From Anaerolineae bacterium (GTDB taxonomy: Bacteria; Chloroflexota; Anaerolineae; B4-G1): a stretch of DNA of 17,385 nucleotides. Shown in pieces: positions 1 to 6,996 of the stretch; position 1 is the first letter of the stretch, and each line of letters opens with the position of its first letter. The stretch spans positions 1 to 17,385 of the forward strand of contig JAUWNP010000089.1 of NCBI GenBank assembly GCA_030612585.1, read 5' to 3'. Under the pieces are notes generated by a model. The model ran no database searches, was not told where the DNA came from, and was given only the letters and a program-made list of their open reading frames with translations. Both the position numbers and the translations under genes were made by a program.

Positions 1-144
1 TAGATGACACTGGGCTCCTTGTCAAACCCCGCTTCAGGCGTGGGAGGGTTCTCTGCGGCTCGTGCCCAGTTGGCAGAGGAGTCAGTGCTATTCGAGAATT
101 TTAAGGTTCAACTACTTGACAAGACTTAGAACATCTCAGCCATA

Positions 145-313
145 AGGTGCAACGCACTTATTTCTTGCCATTTCAGCGATTTCGTCCAGCAGCCTGCCAC
201 GAGCCCCGCCACGCCTGCCACGAGAGTACTCTCGCAGTGGAGTACTCGCGGTGGTACTCACAGTGGATTGCACCGTAGAACAGGCAAATTTGTAGTAAAA
301 GTGCGTTGCACCT
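145..313. mobile_element. MITE-like element with 15-bp perfect terminal inverted repeats
   Basis: AGGTGCAACGCACTT at 145-159 is the exact reverse complement of AAGTGCGTTGCACCT at 299-313. The 169-bp interval contains no ORF of note but has ordered internal repeats. Size, perfect ends and lack of coding fit a non-autonomous transposable element. I see no clear target-site duplication (CATA on the left, GAAT on the right). A structured RNA or protein-binding site is the alternative. Confidence 0.6.
192..265. repeat. Internal direct repeats and hairpin of the MITE-like element
   Basis: GCCTGCCACGAG occurs exactly at 192-203 and 213-224. CGAGAGTACTCTCG (221-234) is a perfect 14-base palindrome. 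Bases 218-231 can also pair imperfectly with 240-254 as a stem-loop. The block AGTACTC...GTGG recurs about three times in degenerate form between 226 and 265. Confidence 0.55.
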
Positions 314-422
314 GAATAGTAACGCTCCTGGCTCTATTGTACCCGAGACTAACGGTCTGGGCCAGCGGGCAAGAGGTGGGCGATTTGGTCAGTGATTAGG
401 ACGCAATGGCGAATCCCAAATT

Positions 423-457
423 GCGCACTACGCATCACGTTTCACGTTTCGTGTTCA
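423..457. repeat. Degenerate heptamer tandem array (5 units)
   Basis: Five consecutive 7-base units with shared positions, including ACGCATC (430-436) and ACGTTTC twice (437-450). The reverse-strand stop codon of the receiver gene (455-457) lies in the last unit. Four other 7-base-period arrays occur in this window with different unit sequences. Confidence 0.65.
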
Positions 458-838
458 GATCATCGCCTGTGGGCGCAGGGCAGTCCGGATCTCGCGCACT
501 AACTGGGGCGTGTCAATATCCTTGAGAATGTAGCGCACGGCGCCCAAACGACGAGTCTCCGTTTGCTCCTTAGCGTCGGGGTAAGAGGTGAGGACGACGA
601 CGCTGGTGAAGGGGCACTGTTCGGTCAGGCAATGCAGTGCATCCAACCCATGCCCGTCGGCACGCTTGGTCTCCAGCAGCACGACGTCGGGCTTTAACCT
701 CACCGCCTCTCGCAGGCCGGTCTTCCAGCAATCGGTGCAGCCGACGACCTCGACTCCGCCTACGGCGTGCAGTCGAGCCTCAAGTGCCTCTCGCACGGCA
801 TCGTGGTCGTCAATGATGAGCAATCGCGTCGCTGCCAT
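455..838 (-). CDS. Stand-alone receiver-domain protein with Glu at the phosphoacceptor site
   Basis: A 127-residue protein that is all one response-regulator receiver domain and has no output domain. The acidic pocket D10-D11, the conserved T84 in VVVLTS and the invariant K106 in YILK are present. The phosphoacceptor position, in DVVLLET, is Glu56 instead of Asp. In this family Asp-to-Glu changes can mimic phosphorylation, so the protein may be permanently on, or may act by protein contacts alone. The N-terminus resembles NarL/LuxR-type receivers, so a DNA-binding tail may have been lost; the stop codon falls inside a heptamer array. No strong ribosome-binding site precedes the ATG. No histidine kinase is nearby. 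Confidence 0.8.
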   Translation of the reverse strand: MAATRLLIIDDHDAVREALEARLHAVGGVEVVGCTDCWKTGLREAVRLKPDVVLLETKRADGHGLDALHCLTEQCPFTSVVVLTSYPDAKEQTETRRLGAVRYILKDIDTPQLVREIRTALRPQAMI

Positions 839-877
839 CTTCTAATCAATCCGGGTCTGTCCTTGCCGATTGTCACC

Positions 878-907
878 AGTATAGCGGAACCACTGTGCGG
901 GTGTTAG
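878..907 (-). promoter_or_regulatory. Possible promoter of the receiver gene
   Basis: Read on the reverse strand, TATACT (883-878) is a good -10 box, with CTAACA (907-902) 18 bases upstream as a weak -35 (4 of 6). It would give a leader of about 30 bases. Confidence 0.3.
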
Positions 908-958
908 TGTCATCCATCCCCGATTTCCCCTGACGTTTGTACCGAACCACAGCGCAGG

Positions 959-987
959 TTGACGGTCTCCCTGCCCTGTGGTATCCT
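959..987 (+). promoter_or_regulatory. Promoter of the PP-loop gene, suggesting a leaderless mRNA
   Basis: TTGACG (959-964), a 17-base spacer and TATCCT (982-987) form a good sigma-70-type promoter. The expected transcription start, near 994, is almost at the ATG at 996, so the message would have little or no leader. This also argues against the upstream in-frame GTG at 978. Confidence 0.5.
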
Positions 988-995
988 TCCCACCG

Positions 996-2063
996 ATGGA
1001 CGATAAGGAACAGATCAAAGCGGTGGGCCTGCTCTCGGGTGGGCTCGATAGCATCCTGGCTGTCCGGATCATGCTTGAGCAGGGGGTCGAGGTCACTGCG
1101 CTGAATTTTTGCACTGGCTTCTCCTTTGCCGGGCGGAAGCGCGTGGCCGGACGTGGGCCGGCCGGGCCTTCCGACGCTGAGCGAGCGGTTGCGATGCTCG
1201 GAGTGGGCCTGGAGGTGATTGACGTCTCCGATGAGTACCTCCCGTTGGTGCTCCACCCTCGCTACGGGTATGGATCGGGGATGAATCCCTGCGTGGACTG
1301 CCGCATCTTCCTGCTGCGCAAGGCGAAGGCCTGGATGGAGACCCACGATTACAACTTCGTTTTCACCGGTGAGGTGGTCGGCCAACGACCCAAGAGCCAG
1401 ATGCGACCGACGCTCAACGTCGTCGAGCGCGAAAGTGGCCTGCGGGGCTACTTGCTCCGGCCGCTCTCTGCCAAACTCCTCAAGCCGACCGTGCCGGAAC
1501 AGCGGGGTTGGGTGGAGCGAGAGAAACTGTACGCCATCAGCGGGAGAGGCCGTAAGAAGCAGATACGCCTGGCGGAGCAGTTCGGCATCACCGACTACCC
1601 GCAGCCCTCCGGTGGCTGTTGTTATCTGATTGACCGGACCTATTCCCGTCGCCTGCGCGATTTTCTGGCTCACGAGGGAGATGAGGCGCTACTCCGCGAG
1701 CAGGCGCAACTCCTGGCAGTGGGACGGCATCTGCGCTTGCCCTCCGGGCGCAGGGTGGTTGTAGGGCGTCACGAGCGGGAGAACGAGTACCTGGCAACCT
1801 GCGGTGTGGAGGGGGTCCTGCTGACGACGGTGGATCACCCCGGCCCGACGACGCTGGTGCTGGGCGGACCGGTACGGGAGGAGATCGAACTTGCGGCGCG
1901 AGTCACCGCCGGCTATTCCGATGGCAAACGGGAGCCCGCAGTGCGCGTCGAGGTGCGACCCGATAGTGGGCAGGAAGCAGGAGGCCAGACGCAGGAGGCA
2001 AGATACGAGGTGCTGACGGTTGAGCCGATGGCGCTGGAGGAGATGCAGGCGCTGATGGTATGA
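996..2063 (+). CDS. MnmA-like PP-loop protein, probable tRNA thiolation enzyme
   Basis: A 355-residue protein. The PP-loop SGGLDS at 14-19 binds and adenylates with ATP. NPC-VDC gives Cys99 and Cys102, and GGCC gives Cys208-209; their spacing resembles the two catalytic cysteines of the 2-thiouridylase MnmA. The TGEV segment near 124 and the LRPLSAKLLKPT segment are typical of a family often annotated as tRNA-thiouridylase-like. The C-terminal ~100 residues look like the RNA-binding DUF814/NFACT-R domain. The likely role is sulfur transfer to a tRNA base; the target base is unknown. The ATG at 996 is chosen because the promoter places the transcript start there. A GTG at 978 would add six residues. 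A heptamer array encodes residues 326-336, probably a tolerated insertion. Confidence 0.75.
   Translation: MDDKEQIKAVGLLSGGLDSILAVRIMLEQGVEVTALNFCTGFSFAGRKRVAGRGPAGPSDAERAVAMLGVGLEVIDVSDEYLPLVLHPRYGYGSGMNPCVDCRIFLLRKAKAWMETHDYNFVFTGEVVGQRPKSQMRPTLNVVERESGLRGYLLRPLSAKLLKPTVPEQRGWVEREKLYAISGRGRKKQIRLAEQFGITDYPQPSGGCCYLIDRTYSRRLRDFLAHEGDEALLREQAQLLAVGRHLRLPSGRRVVVGRHERENEYLATCGVEGVLLTTVDHPGPTTLVLGGPVREEIELAARVTAGYSDGKREPAVRVEVRPDSGQEAGGQTQEARYEVLTVEPMALEEMQALMV
1970..2004 (+). repeat. Heptamer array inside the PP-loop gene
   Basis: Five consecutive 7-base units, with GCAGGAG at 1977-1983 and again at 1991-1997, and GCAGGAA, GCCAGAC and GCAAGAT as variants. It encodes the low-complexity segment QEAGGQTQEAR within the C-terminal domain. 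Confidence 0.6.
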
Positions 2064-2245
2064 TGAGCGCCACGCTCGGCGTTGCGGGCGTGGTCCTGCT
2101 CTACGCCATCCTGCGCCTCCTGACGTCGGAGACGTCGGACTTCGGACATCGGACTTCCTCTTTGCTAGAAGGCACTGGCCTACCAGCGAGGCTTCTGGTC
2201 CCTGGTGACTACCGCTCTGCTGACTTGCCCTCAACAGCGGGATGA
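2060..2245 (+). CDS. Doubtful small membrane ORF
   Basis: A 61-codon ORF whose ATG overlaps the TGA of the PP-loop gene (ATGA). Residues 5-21 form one hydrophobic helix. The rest reads through a heptamer array (2122-2156) and looks like translated intergenic DNA. It may be the remnant of a small membrane protein cut off by the repeat, or not a gene at all. No function is recognised. Confidence 0.25.
   Translation: MMSATLGVAGVVLLYAILRLLTSETSDFGHRTSSLLEGTGLPARLLVPGDYRSADLPSTAG
2122..2156. repeat. Degenerate heptamer tandem array
   Basis: Five 7-base units; the last three are CGGACTT, CGGACAT and CGGACTT (2136-2156). It has the same period as the arrays at 423, 1970, 11414 and 12437 but a different unit. 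Confidence 0.55.
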
Positions 2246-2253
2246 AGTATAAT
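2225..2253 (+). promoter_or_regulatory. Promoter of the OmpR-like regulator
   Basis: TTGCCC (2225-2230), a 17-base spacer and a perfect TATAAT (2248-2253). Transcription would start near 2260, about 40 bases before the GTG start at 2299. Confidence 0.65.
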
Positions 2254-2298
2254 TTGACCTGTTCCGTGGCGTAGTGCAGGTGGCAAAGGGAAGGAAGA

Positions 2299-2982
2299 GT
2301 GCAGCAGGTGGTACCAGTCTACACCATCTTGCTCGTGGAGGGCAGGAAACCCGCGGCAGAGCATCTAGCCCCAATCCTTAATGATCAAGGATACAATGTC
2401 GTCACGGCCCGCACGCGAAGGGAGGCGTGGGCCAAGGTACAGGAGGTTCACCCTGTAGCGATTGTACTAGACTCTCCTTCGCTACGCTTCAGTAGTCATC
2501 GTTTCTGCAACGCTTTGCGGGATGCCGCCCTCGGAATTCCGGTGTTGGTATTGCTGCCGGAGGGGAAGAAGATTGACCGCAGCATAGGCGCACGTGCATA
2601 TCTGCGCTATCCCTTTTTCGCTAAAAAACTGGTCAACCGAGTGGCCCTGCTGCTGCCTGCACCTGGTGGCGAGATACTCCAGGTCGGCGACGTGACCCTC
2701 AACGTCGAGCAGCGTTGCGCTATCCGTGGCAAGCGTGAAAGCAGGCTTACCCCCAAGCAGGCCCGGCTCCTCGAAGTCTTCATGCGTCACCCAAGCGAGA
2801 TTTTGACCCGCATCTTCTTGATGAGGCAGGTGTGGGATACCGACTATATGGGTGATACCCGCACTCTCGATGTCCACATCCACTGGGTGCGCAAAGCAAT
2901 TGAGGAAAACCCTGGTTCACCGGTCTACCTGCGCACGGTCCGCCGGGTGGGATACCGTTTCCAGGCACCAGAAGAGAAATAG
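2299..2982 (+). CDS. OmpR/PhoB-type DNA-binding regulator with degenerate receiver domain
   Basis: A 227-residue protein. The N-terminal ~115 residues have the receiver fold but lack its chemistry. The acidic pocket normally following ILLVD reads ILLVEGRK (residues 10-17), the Thr/Ser switch is replaced by Leu near 85-86, and the invariant Lys before Pro-Phe is Tyr104. Asp58 still sits at the phosphoacceptor position. The C-terminal ~95 residues are a clear OmpR winged-helix domain, with LTPKQARLLE, DTRTLDVHIHWVRKAIE and LRTVRRVGYRF. It probably binds DNA without ordinary phosphorylation control. The GTG start follows GGGAAGG (2288-2294). It lies alone just before the rpsB promoter; no partner kinase is present. 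Confidence 0.85.
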   Translation: MQQVVPVYTILLVEGRKPAAEHLAPILNDQGYNVVTARTRREAWAKVQEVHPVAIVLDSPSLRFSSHRFCNALRDAALGIPVLVLLPEGKKIDRSIGARAYLRYPFFAKKLVNRVALLLPAPGGEILQVGDVTLNVEQRCAIRGKRESRLTPKQARLLEVFMRHPSEILTRIFLMRQVWDTDYMGDTRTLDVHIHWVRKAIEENPGSPVYLRTVRRVGYRFQAPEEK

Positions 2983-2997
2983 GCGCGCGCGGCGGAT

Positions 2998-3025
2998 TTG
3001 CTCAAATCCCACTTTATGGTACAAT
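2998..3025 (+). promoter_or_regulatory. Promoter of the rpsB operon
   Basis: TTGCTC (2998-3003), a 16-base spacer and TACAAT (3020-3025). It leaves a leader of about 120 bases before rpsB, long enough for regulation at the RNA level. Confidence 0.6.
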
Positions 3026-3059
3026 CATGATAGGGTCAATCCCAATACACACGCCTCCT

Positions 3060-3098
3060 GACCGGCGAGATTGTGCCGGGCGGACAGCCAGCCCGGTC
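3060..3098 (+). promoter_or_regulatory. rpsB leader with competing hairpins
   Basis: CCGGC 3062-3066 can pair with GCCGG 3075-3079. CCGGGC 3076-3081 can instead pair with GCCCGG 3091-3096. A third option pairs GACCGG 3060-3065 with CCGGTC 3093-3098. The first two share bases 3076-3079 and exclude each other. This is the layout expected of an autoregulatory ribosomal-protein leader, but no known S2-leader consensus was matched. Confidence 0.4.
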
Positions 3099-3151
3099 TC
3101 TCAACGGAATGATGAAGGCGGAGGGAAATAACGATAAAAGGAGGTTCCTCT

Positions 3152-4093
3152 ATGGCTGTCGTTTCTATGAAGGCACTCCTGGAAAGTGGAGTGCACTTCG
3201 GTCATCGCACCCGGCGCTGGAATCCGAAGATGAAGCCTTACATCTTCACTGAGCGCAACAGGGTGCATATCATAGACCTGCAGCAGACCATTACCGCGCT
3301 TGGCAGGGTTTACGAACTGGTCCGGGACACCGTTGCCGCCGAGGGGACAGTGCTTTTTGTGGGCACAAAGCGGCAGGCTCAGGAGACTATCGCTTATGAG
3401 GCACAGCGCTGTGGGATGCCATACGTCAACCTGCGCTGGCTAGGCGGTACGTTGACCAATTGGCGCACCATCCGGCAGCGCATTGACTACCTGCTTAATC
3501 TAGAGGCCCGCCGTGACCGGGGTGATTTCGATCGTCTGACGAAGAAAGAGGCCCTGGGTCTGCAACGCCAGATCAAGAAACACAATAACCGGCTGGGGGG
3601 CATCAAAGAAATGCGCGATATCCCCGACCTGATCTACATAGTGGACGTGCGGCGGGAGATCACCGCAGTAAAAGAAGCCAATAAGCTGGATATTCCCATC
3701 GTCGCTATAGTGGACACCAACTGTGATCCCGATCCAATTGACCATGTGATACCGGCCAACGACGACGCTATCCGCGCCATCAAGTTGATTACCTCGAAAA
3801 TGGCCGACGCTGTGTTGGAGGGAGTTGCACAACAGAAAGCCTACGAACCGGAGATATCTGCAGTTGAGGAGTTCGAAGTTAAAGACGAGAAGTATCTTAG
3901 TGCCGCTACCCTGGCCCGCTTGAAGGAATTGACGTTCGAGGAGGGGGAGAAAGTACAAGCGGAGTCTGTTGTGGAGGCAGCGCAGGCTGAGGAACCAGGC
4001 GAGGTGGTTGAGAAGCCGAGCGAACTGGCCGGGGAAGTAGTAGAGGACATGGAGGTAGTAGAGGAGCCGGTGGCAGAGAGTGTGACGGGTTGA
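3152..4093 (+). CDS. rpsB: Ribosomal protein S2
   Basis: A small-subunit protein that joins the 30S particle late and helps place S1 or the mRNA. The 313-residue product begins with the hallmark block [20 protein letters not shown] and includes [22 protein letters not shown] and the segment [19 protein letters not shown], then DTNCDPD. Usual S2 proteins are about 230-260 residues; here the last ~65 are a Glu- and Val-rich acidic tail, probably disordered. A strong Shine-Dalgarno, AAAGGAGGT (3137-3145 region), lies just before the ATG. It heads the operon rpsB-tsf-pyrH-frr-uppS-cdsA, an order conserved in many bacteria. Confidence 0.97.
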   Translation: MAVVSMKALLESGVHFGHRTRRWNPKMKPYIFTERNRVHIIDLQQTITALGRVYELVRDTVAAEGTVLFVGTKRQAQETIAYEAQRCGMPYVNLRWLGGTLTNWRTIRQRIDYLLNLEARRDRGDFDRLTKKEALGLQRQIKKHNNRLGGIKEMRDIPDLIYIVDVRREITAVKEANKLDIPIVAIVDTNCDPDPIDHVIPANDDAIRAIKLITSKMADAVLEGVAQQKAYEPEISAVEEFEVKDEKYLSAATLARLKELTFEEGEKVQAESVVEAAQAEEPGEVVEKPSELAGEVVEDMEVVEEPVAESVTG

Positions 4094-4171
4094 GGGGCAC
4101 GAGGGGGCACTAGATGCCTGATGTTTCTCTCTGAGGCTTCTTTGTGCTGGCGCTCGCAGATGTACAACAAC

Positions 4172-4177
4172 GAGGAG
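4172..4177 (+). promoter_or_regulatory. Shine-Dalgarno that sets the tsf TTG start
   Basis: GAGGAG lies 8 bases before TTG 4186. The upstream in-frame GTG at 4144 has no such site. Confidence 0.6.
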
Positions 4178-4185
4178 AACTGAAC

Positions 4186-4788
4186 TTGGAAATCACCGCT
4201 GCAATGGTCAAGGAGTTACGGCAAGCGACTTCTGCTGGAGTGCTGGATTGTCGTAATGCCTTGGAGGCTTGCGCTGGCGACTTTGAGCGCGCAGTCGCTA
4301 ATTTGCGTGAAAAAGGGCTGGCTGCGGCCGCCAAGCGAATGGGCCGCCAGGCCTCCGACGGGGTTGTGGAAGCGTATGTTCACCCTGGTAGCCGGATTGC
4401 CGTGCTGTTGGAACTGAACTGTGAGACCGACTTTGTCGCCCGCACTGATGACTTCAAGGCTTTGGCTCACGATTTGGTGCTCCACATTGCCTTCGCTGCC
4501 CCACGCTACTTCACGCGCGAAGATATGCTTGAGGAGGTGATTGAGTGCGAACGGGCTATCTACCGTGCCCGGGCCTTGGAGGAGGGCAAGCCTGAACGCA
4601 TCGTGGACCGCATCGTCGAAGGGCGGCTGGAGAAGTTCTACCGGCAGGTGTGTCTGATGGAGCAGCCCTTTGTCAAAGATGAGGACAAAACCGTGCGAGA
4701 TCTGATCACCGATGCTATCGCTAAATTCGGCGAGAACATTGTCCTGCGCCGCTTCGTGCGCTACGAAGTAGGAGAGGAGCTGGAGTGA
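4186..4788 (+). CDS. tsf: Elongation factor Ts, short form
   Basis: The nucleotide-exchange factor that reloads EF-Tu with GTP. With the TTG start at 4186 the protein has 200 residues, close to the short Thermus form and well below the ~290 of E. coli or Bacillus. The N-terminal UBA-like domain ([25 protein letters not shown]) is followed by the core, with TDFVA at 81-85, the motif that contacts EF-Tu. The TTG start is chosen for its Shine-Dalgarno at good spacing and because families begin at this point. A GTG at 4144 would add 14 unlikely residues. The gene follows rpsB by about 90 bases, as expected for co-transcription. Confidence 0.93.
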   Translation: MEITAAMVKELRQATSAGVLDCRNALEACAGDFERAVANLREKGLAAAAKRMGRQASDGVVEAYVHPGSRIAVLLELNCETDFVARTDDFKALAHDLVLHIAFAAPRYFTREDMLEEVIECERAIYRARALEEGKPERIVDRIVEGRLEKFYRQVCLMEQPFVKDEDKTVRDLITDAIAKFGENIVLRRFVRYEVGEELE

Positions 4789-4807
4789 CCTGCCGAGGCG
4801 TAACCGT

Positions 4808-5524
4808 ATGGCCGTAGCGAAGTACAAACGGGTCTTGCTCAAACTAGGTGGCGAGGCACTGGCCGGCCCGGGTGGCTCTGGCATCAGTCCCCACATGGCG
4901 GAAGATGTCGCGGCCAAGGTGTTGGTCATGCGCAACCTGGAGGTGGAGGTCGCCATCGTCCTGGGGGCGGGCAACATCTGGCGTGGCCGGGATGGGCTCG
5001 CGCACGGGATGGACCGTGCCACTGCAGACCACATGGGCATGCTGGCGACGGTGATGAATGCCCTCGCGCAGGCCGATGCACTGGAGCACATAGGAATCGT
5101 CACCCGCGTGCAGACCGCGATTGAGATGCGGGCCATCGCCGAGCCCTACATCCGCCTGCGGGCGATCCGCCACCTGGAAAAGGGGCGCGTTGTCATCATC
5201 GGCGGTGGTACAGGTAATCCGTACTTCACCACCGACACGGCTGCAGCGCTCAGGGCGATGGAGATTGACGCCGATCTGCTGATCAAGGCCACGAAGGTGG
5301 ACGGCGTCTACGCTGAGGATCCGCACGAAAACCCAGACGCCGAGCGCTTCGATCACCTGACCTACATGCAGGCGCTCGAAATGCGGGTGGGCGTGATGGA
5401 TGCCACGGCGATCTCACTGTGTATGGAAAACGACCTCCCTATCATCGTGCTCAACCTGTGGCAGCCCCACAGCCTGGAACGGGCCGTGCTGGGAGAGGCC
5501 ATTGGGACGTTGATTTCTCAATAG
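4808..5524 (+). CDS. pyrH: UMP kinase
   Basis: The hexameric amino-acid-kinase-fold enzyme that phosphorylates UMP to UDP with ATP, feeding pyrimidine nucleotides and UDP-sugars. The 238 residues match the usual length. Visible motifs are KLGGEAL (12-18), GNIWRGR (55-61), [16 protein letters not shown] (100-115), [13 protein letters not shown] (134-146), KATKVDGVY and MDATA (197-201). GAGG at 4795-4798 lies 9 bases before the ATG. It sits between tsf and frr as in most bacteria. Confidence 0.97.
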   Translation: MAVAKYKRVLLKLGGEALAGPGGSGISPHMAEDVAAKVLVMRNLEVEVAIVLGAGNIWRGRDGLAHGMDRATADHMGMLATVMNALAQADALEHIGIVTRVQTAIEMRAIAEPYIRLRAIRHLEKGRVVIIGGGTGNPYFTTDTAAALRAMEIDADLLIKATKVDGVYAEDPHENPDAERFDHLTYMQALEMRVGVMDATAISLCMENDLPIIVLNLWQPHSLERAVLGEAIGTLISQ

Positions 5525-5536
5525 CCGTGATCGAAG

Positions 5537-6094
5537 ATGATCAAAGATCTACTCCGCGAGATAGAAGGCCGGATGCGCAAATCCGTCGAGGCGCTGGATG
5601 CCAATCTGCGCACCATCCGCGCCGGGCGGGCCTCCCCGGCGTTGGTGGAACGGGTGATGGTGGAATACTACGGCGTGCCCACGCCCCTCAACCAGTTGGC
5701 CGTCATCTCTGTTCCGGAACCTCAATTGCTCACCATCCGGCCTTATGACCCCGGGTCACTGGGCGACATCGAGCGGGCTATCCTCAAATCAGAACTGGGC
5801 CTTACCCCTGGCAATGATGGCAGGATCATCCGTCTTCCAATTCCACGCCTGACCGAGGAACGGCGGCGAGAACTGGCAAAACTGGTGCGTCATCGCGTCG
5901 AGGAAGGAAGGGTGGCGCTGCGCAACATTCGCCGCGAGGCGCTGGACGACCTGCGCGAATTCGAGAAAGAAAGACTCATTTCCGAGGATGACTTCTACCG
6001 TGGTAAAGACGATCTTCAGGATCTCACCGACCGCTATTCCAAACAAATGGACGAGGTCAGCGCCCGTAAGCAGCGGGAGATTCTGGAGGGCTAG
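5537..6094 (+). CDS. frr: Ribosome recycling factor
   Basis: RRF splits post-termination ribosomes together with EF-G. The 185-residue length is standard. It starts with a helix carrying LRTIRAGRASPALVERV, continues with the PLNQLAVISVPEPQLLTIRPYD segment of domain II, and ends in the long helical bundle (LTEERRRELAKLVRH, AR-KQREILEG). The ATG lies 12 bases after pyrH, and only a weak GAAG precedes it, so translation may be coupled to pyrH. Confidence 0.97.
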   Translation: MIKDLLREIEGRMRKSVEALDANLRTIRAGRASPALVERVMVEYYGVPTPLNQLAVISVPEPQLLTIRPYDPGSLGDIERAILKSELGLTPGNDGRIIRLPIPRLTEERRRELAKLVRHRVEEGRVALRNIRREALDDLREFEKERLISEDDFYRGKDDLQDLTDRYSKQMDEVSARKQREILEG

Positions 6095-6105
6095 CACATC
6101 CTCGA

Positions 6106-6203
6106 ACCCTTGCGAAGGTTAGGCGACAGGTTTCAGGTCAGAAGCACCTTCGCCAATCGGAAGTTACCCCATTGCCAGGGCTATGCACAACCTTCGCAAG
6201 GGT
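6106..6203. repeat. 98-bp inverted-repeat element between frr and uppS
   Basis: ACCCTTGCGAAGGTT at 6106-6120 is the exact reverse complement of AACCTTCGCAAGGGT at 6189-6203. Each arm is itself nearly palindromic (CCTT-GCG-AAGG), so it can form either two small hairpins or one long stem. No T-run follows, so it is not a standard intrinsic terminator. It is probably a small MITE or REP-like element within the operon, 21 bases before uppS. Confidence 0.55.
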
Positions 6204-6224
6204 GGTAACAGATGACTTACGACT

Positions 6225-6959
6225 ATGTCCTCTCAATCACGGGATGACCAGCAATACCCGCCTCTGGAACGGTTACCCCGACATGTTGGTATCATCATGG
6301 ACGGTAATGGCCGCTGGGCTCGGGCACGAGGCCTGCCCCGGTTGGCCGGACACCGTGCGGGGACGGAAACCTTGCGCCGCGTGTTGCGAGCAGCGGTCGA
6401 GTTTGGCATCCAGGTTATGACCATTTACGCCTTCTCGACCGAGAACTGGAGCCGCCCGGAGGGCGAGGTTAAGGGTCTCTTGTCCATTATGGAGCGCGTG
6501 ATTGACCGCGAGTTGTCAGAACTGCATAAAGAAGGCGTTCAACTGCGTCACATTGGCCGGCTGGATCGTACTTCCCCCAGGTTGCGGCAGAAGATTGGCG
6601 ATGCCGTCGAACTGACCAAGAACAACCAGCGGTTGATTCTGAATGTCGCCTTCGACTACGGGGGACGGGCTGAACTGGTGGATGCAATGCGCCGCATTAT
6701 TGCCGACGGTGTGCCTGCTGAACAGATAGATGAAACACTTGTCGGTCGCTACATATATACCGCGGGATTACCTGATCCTGACCTGATCATTCGCACCAGC
6801 GGGGAGATGCGGGTTAGCAATTTCCTCATCTGGCAGGGGGCTTATGCTGAGTTTTATGTCACCCCCACTCTATGGCCCGATTTTGACAAGGATGAGTTCT
6901 ACAAGGCATTGCAGGACTACAGCCAGCGCGAACGTCGTTTTGGCTTGGTGCCTGAATAG
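6225..6959 (+). CDS. uppS: Isoprenyl (undecaprenyl) diphosphate synthase
   Basis: A cis-prenyltransferase that condenses isopentenyl diphosphate units onto farnesyl diphosphate, making the lipid carrier for peptidoglycan. The 244 residues match the family. HVGIIMDGNGRWA (20-32) holds the catalytic Asp26 and the phosphate-binding Asn28 and Arg30. YAFSTENW is substrate-binding. The C-terminal RTSGEMRVSNFLIWQ followed by YAEFYV supplies the IPP and magnesium site. No good Shine-Dalgarno precedes the ATG, and the inverted-repeat element sits just upstream, so expression from the operon may be tuned here. Product chain length cannot be read from sequence. Confidence 0.95.
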   Translation: MSSQSRDDQQYPPLERLPRHVGIIMDGNGRWARARGLPRLAGHRAGTETLRRVLRAAVEFGIQVMTIYAFSTENWSRPEGEVKGLLSIMERVIDRELSELHKEGVQLRHIGRLDRTSPRLRQKIGDAVELTKNNQRLILNVAFDYGGRAELVDAMRRIIADGVPAEQIDETLVGRYIYTAGLPDPDLIIRTSGEMRVSNFLIWQGAYAEFYVTPTLWPDFDKDEFYKALQDYSQRERRFGLVPE

Positions 6960-6996
6960 GTTACCTCCTACGTCACTCTGAATCGTTTCCTGACTC

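Larger units (their letters stand above)
1..454. other. Gene-free left end
   Basis: I see no convincing coding region here. The stretch holds a MITE-like inverted-repeat element (145-313) and ends in a degenerate heptamer array (423-457). Bases 1-144 and 314-422 show nothing I can name, and the gene left of the window is not visible. Confidence 0.6.

Noticed and set aside
873..1673. 266-codon reverse ORF opposite the PP-loop gene
   Set aside because: It has no recognisable family and lies wholly opposite a gene with clear motifs; it is a shadow frame.
4216..5136. 306-codon reverse ORF across tsf and pyrH
   Set aside because: It spans two well-supported forward genes and their gap, and has Ser/Ala/Pro-rich shadow composition.
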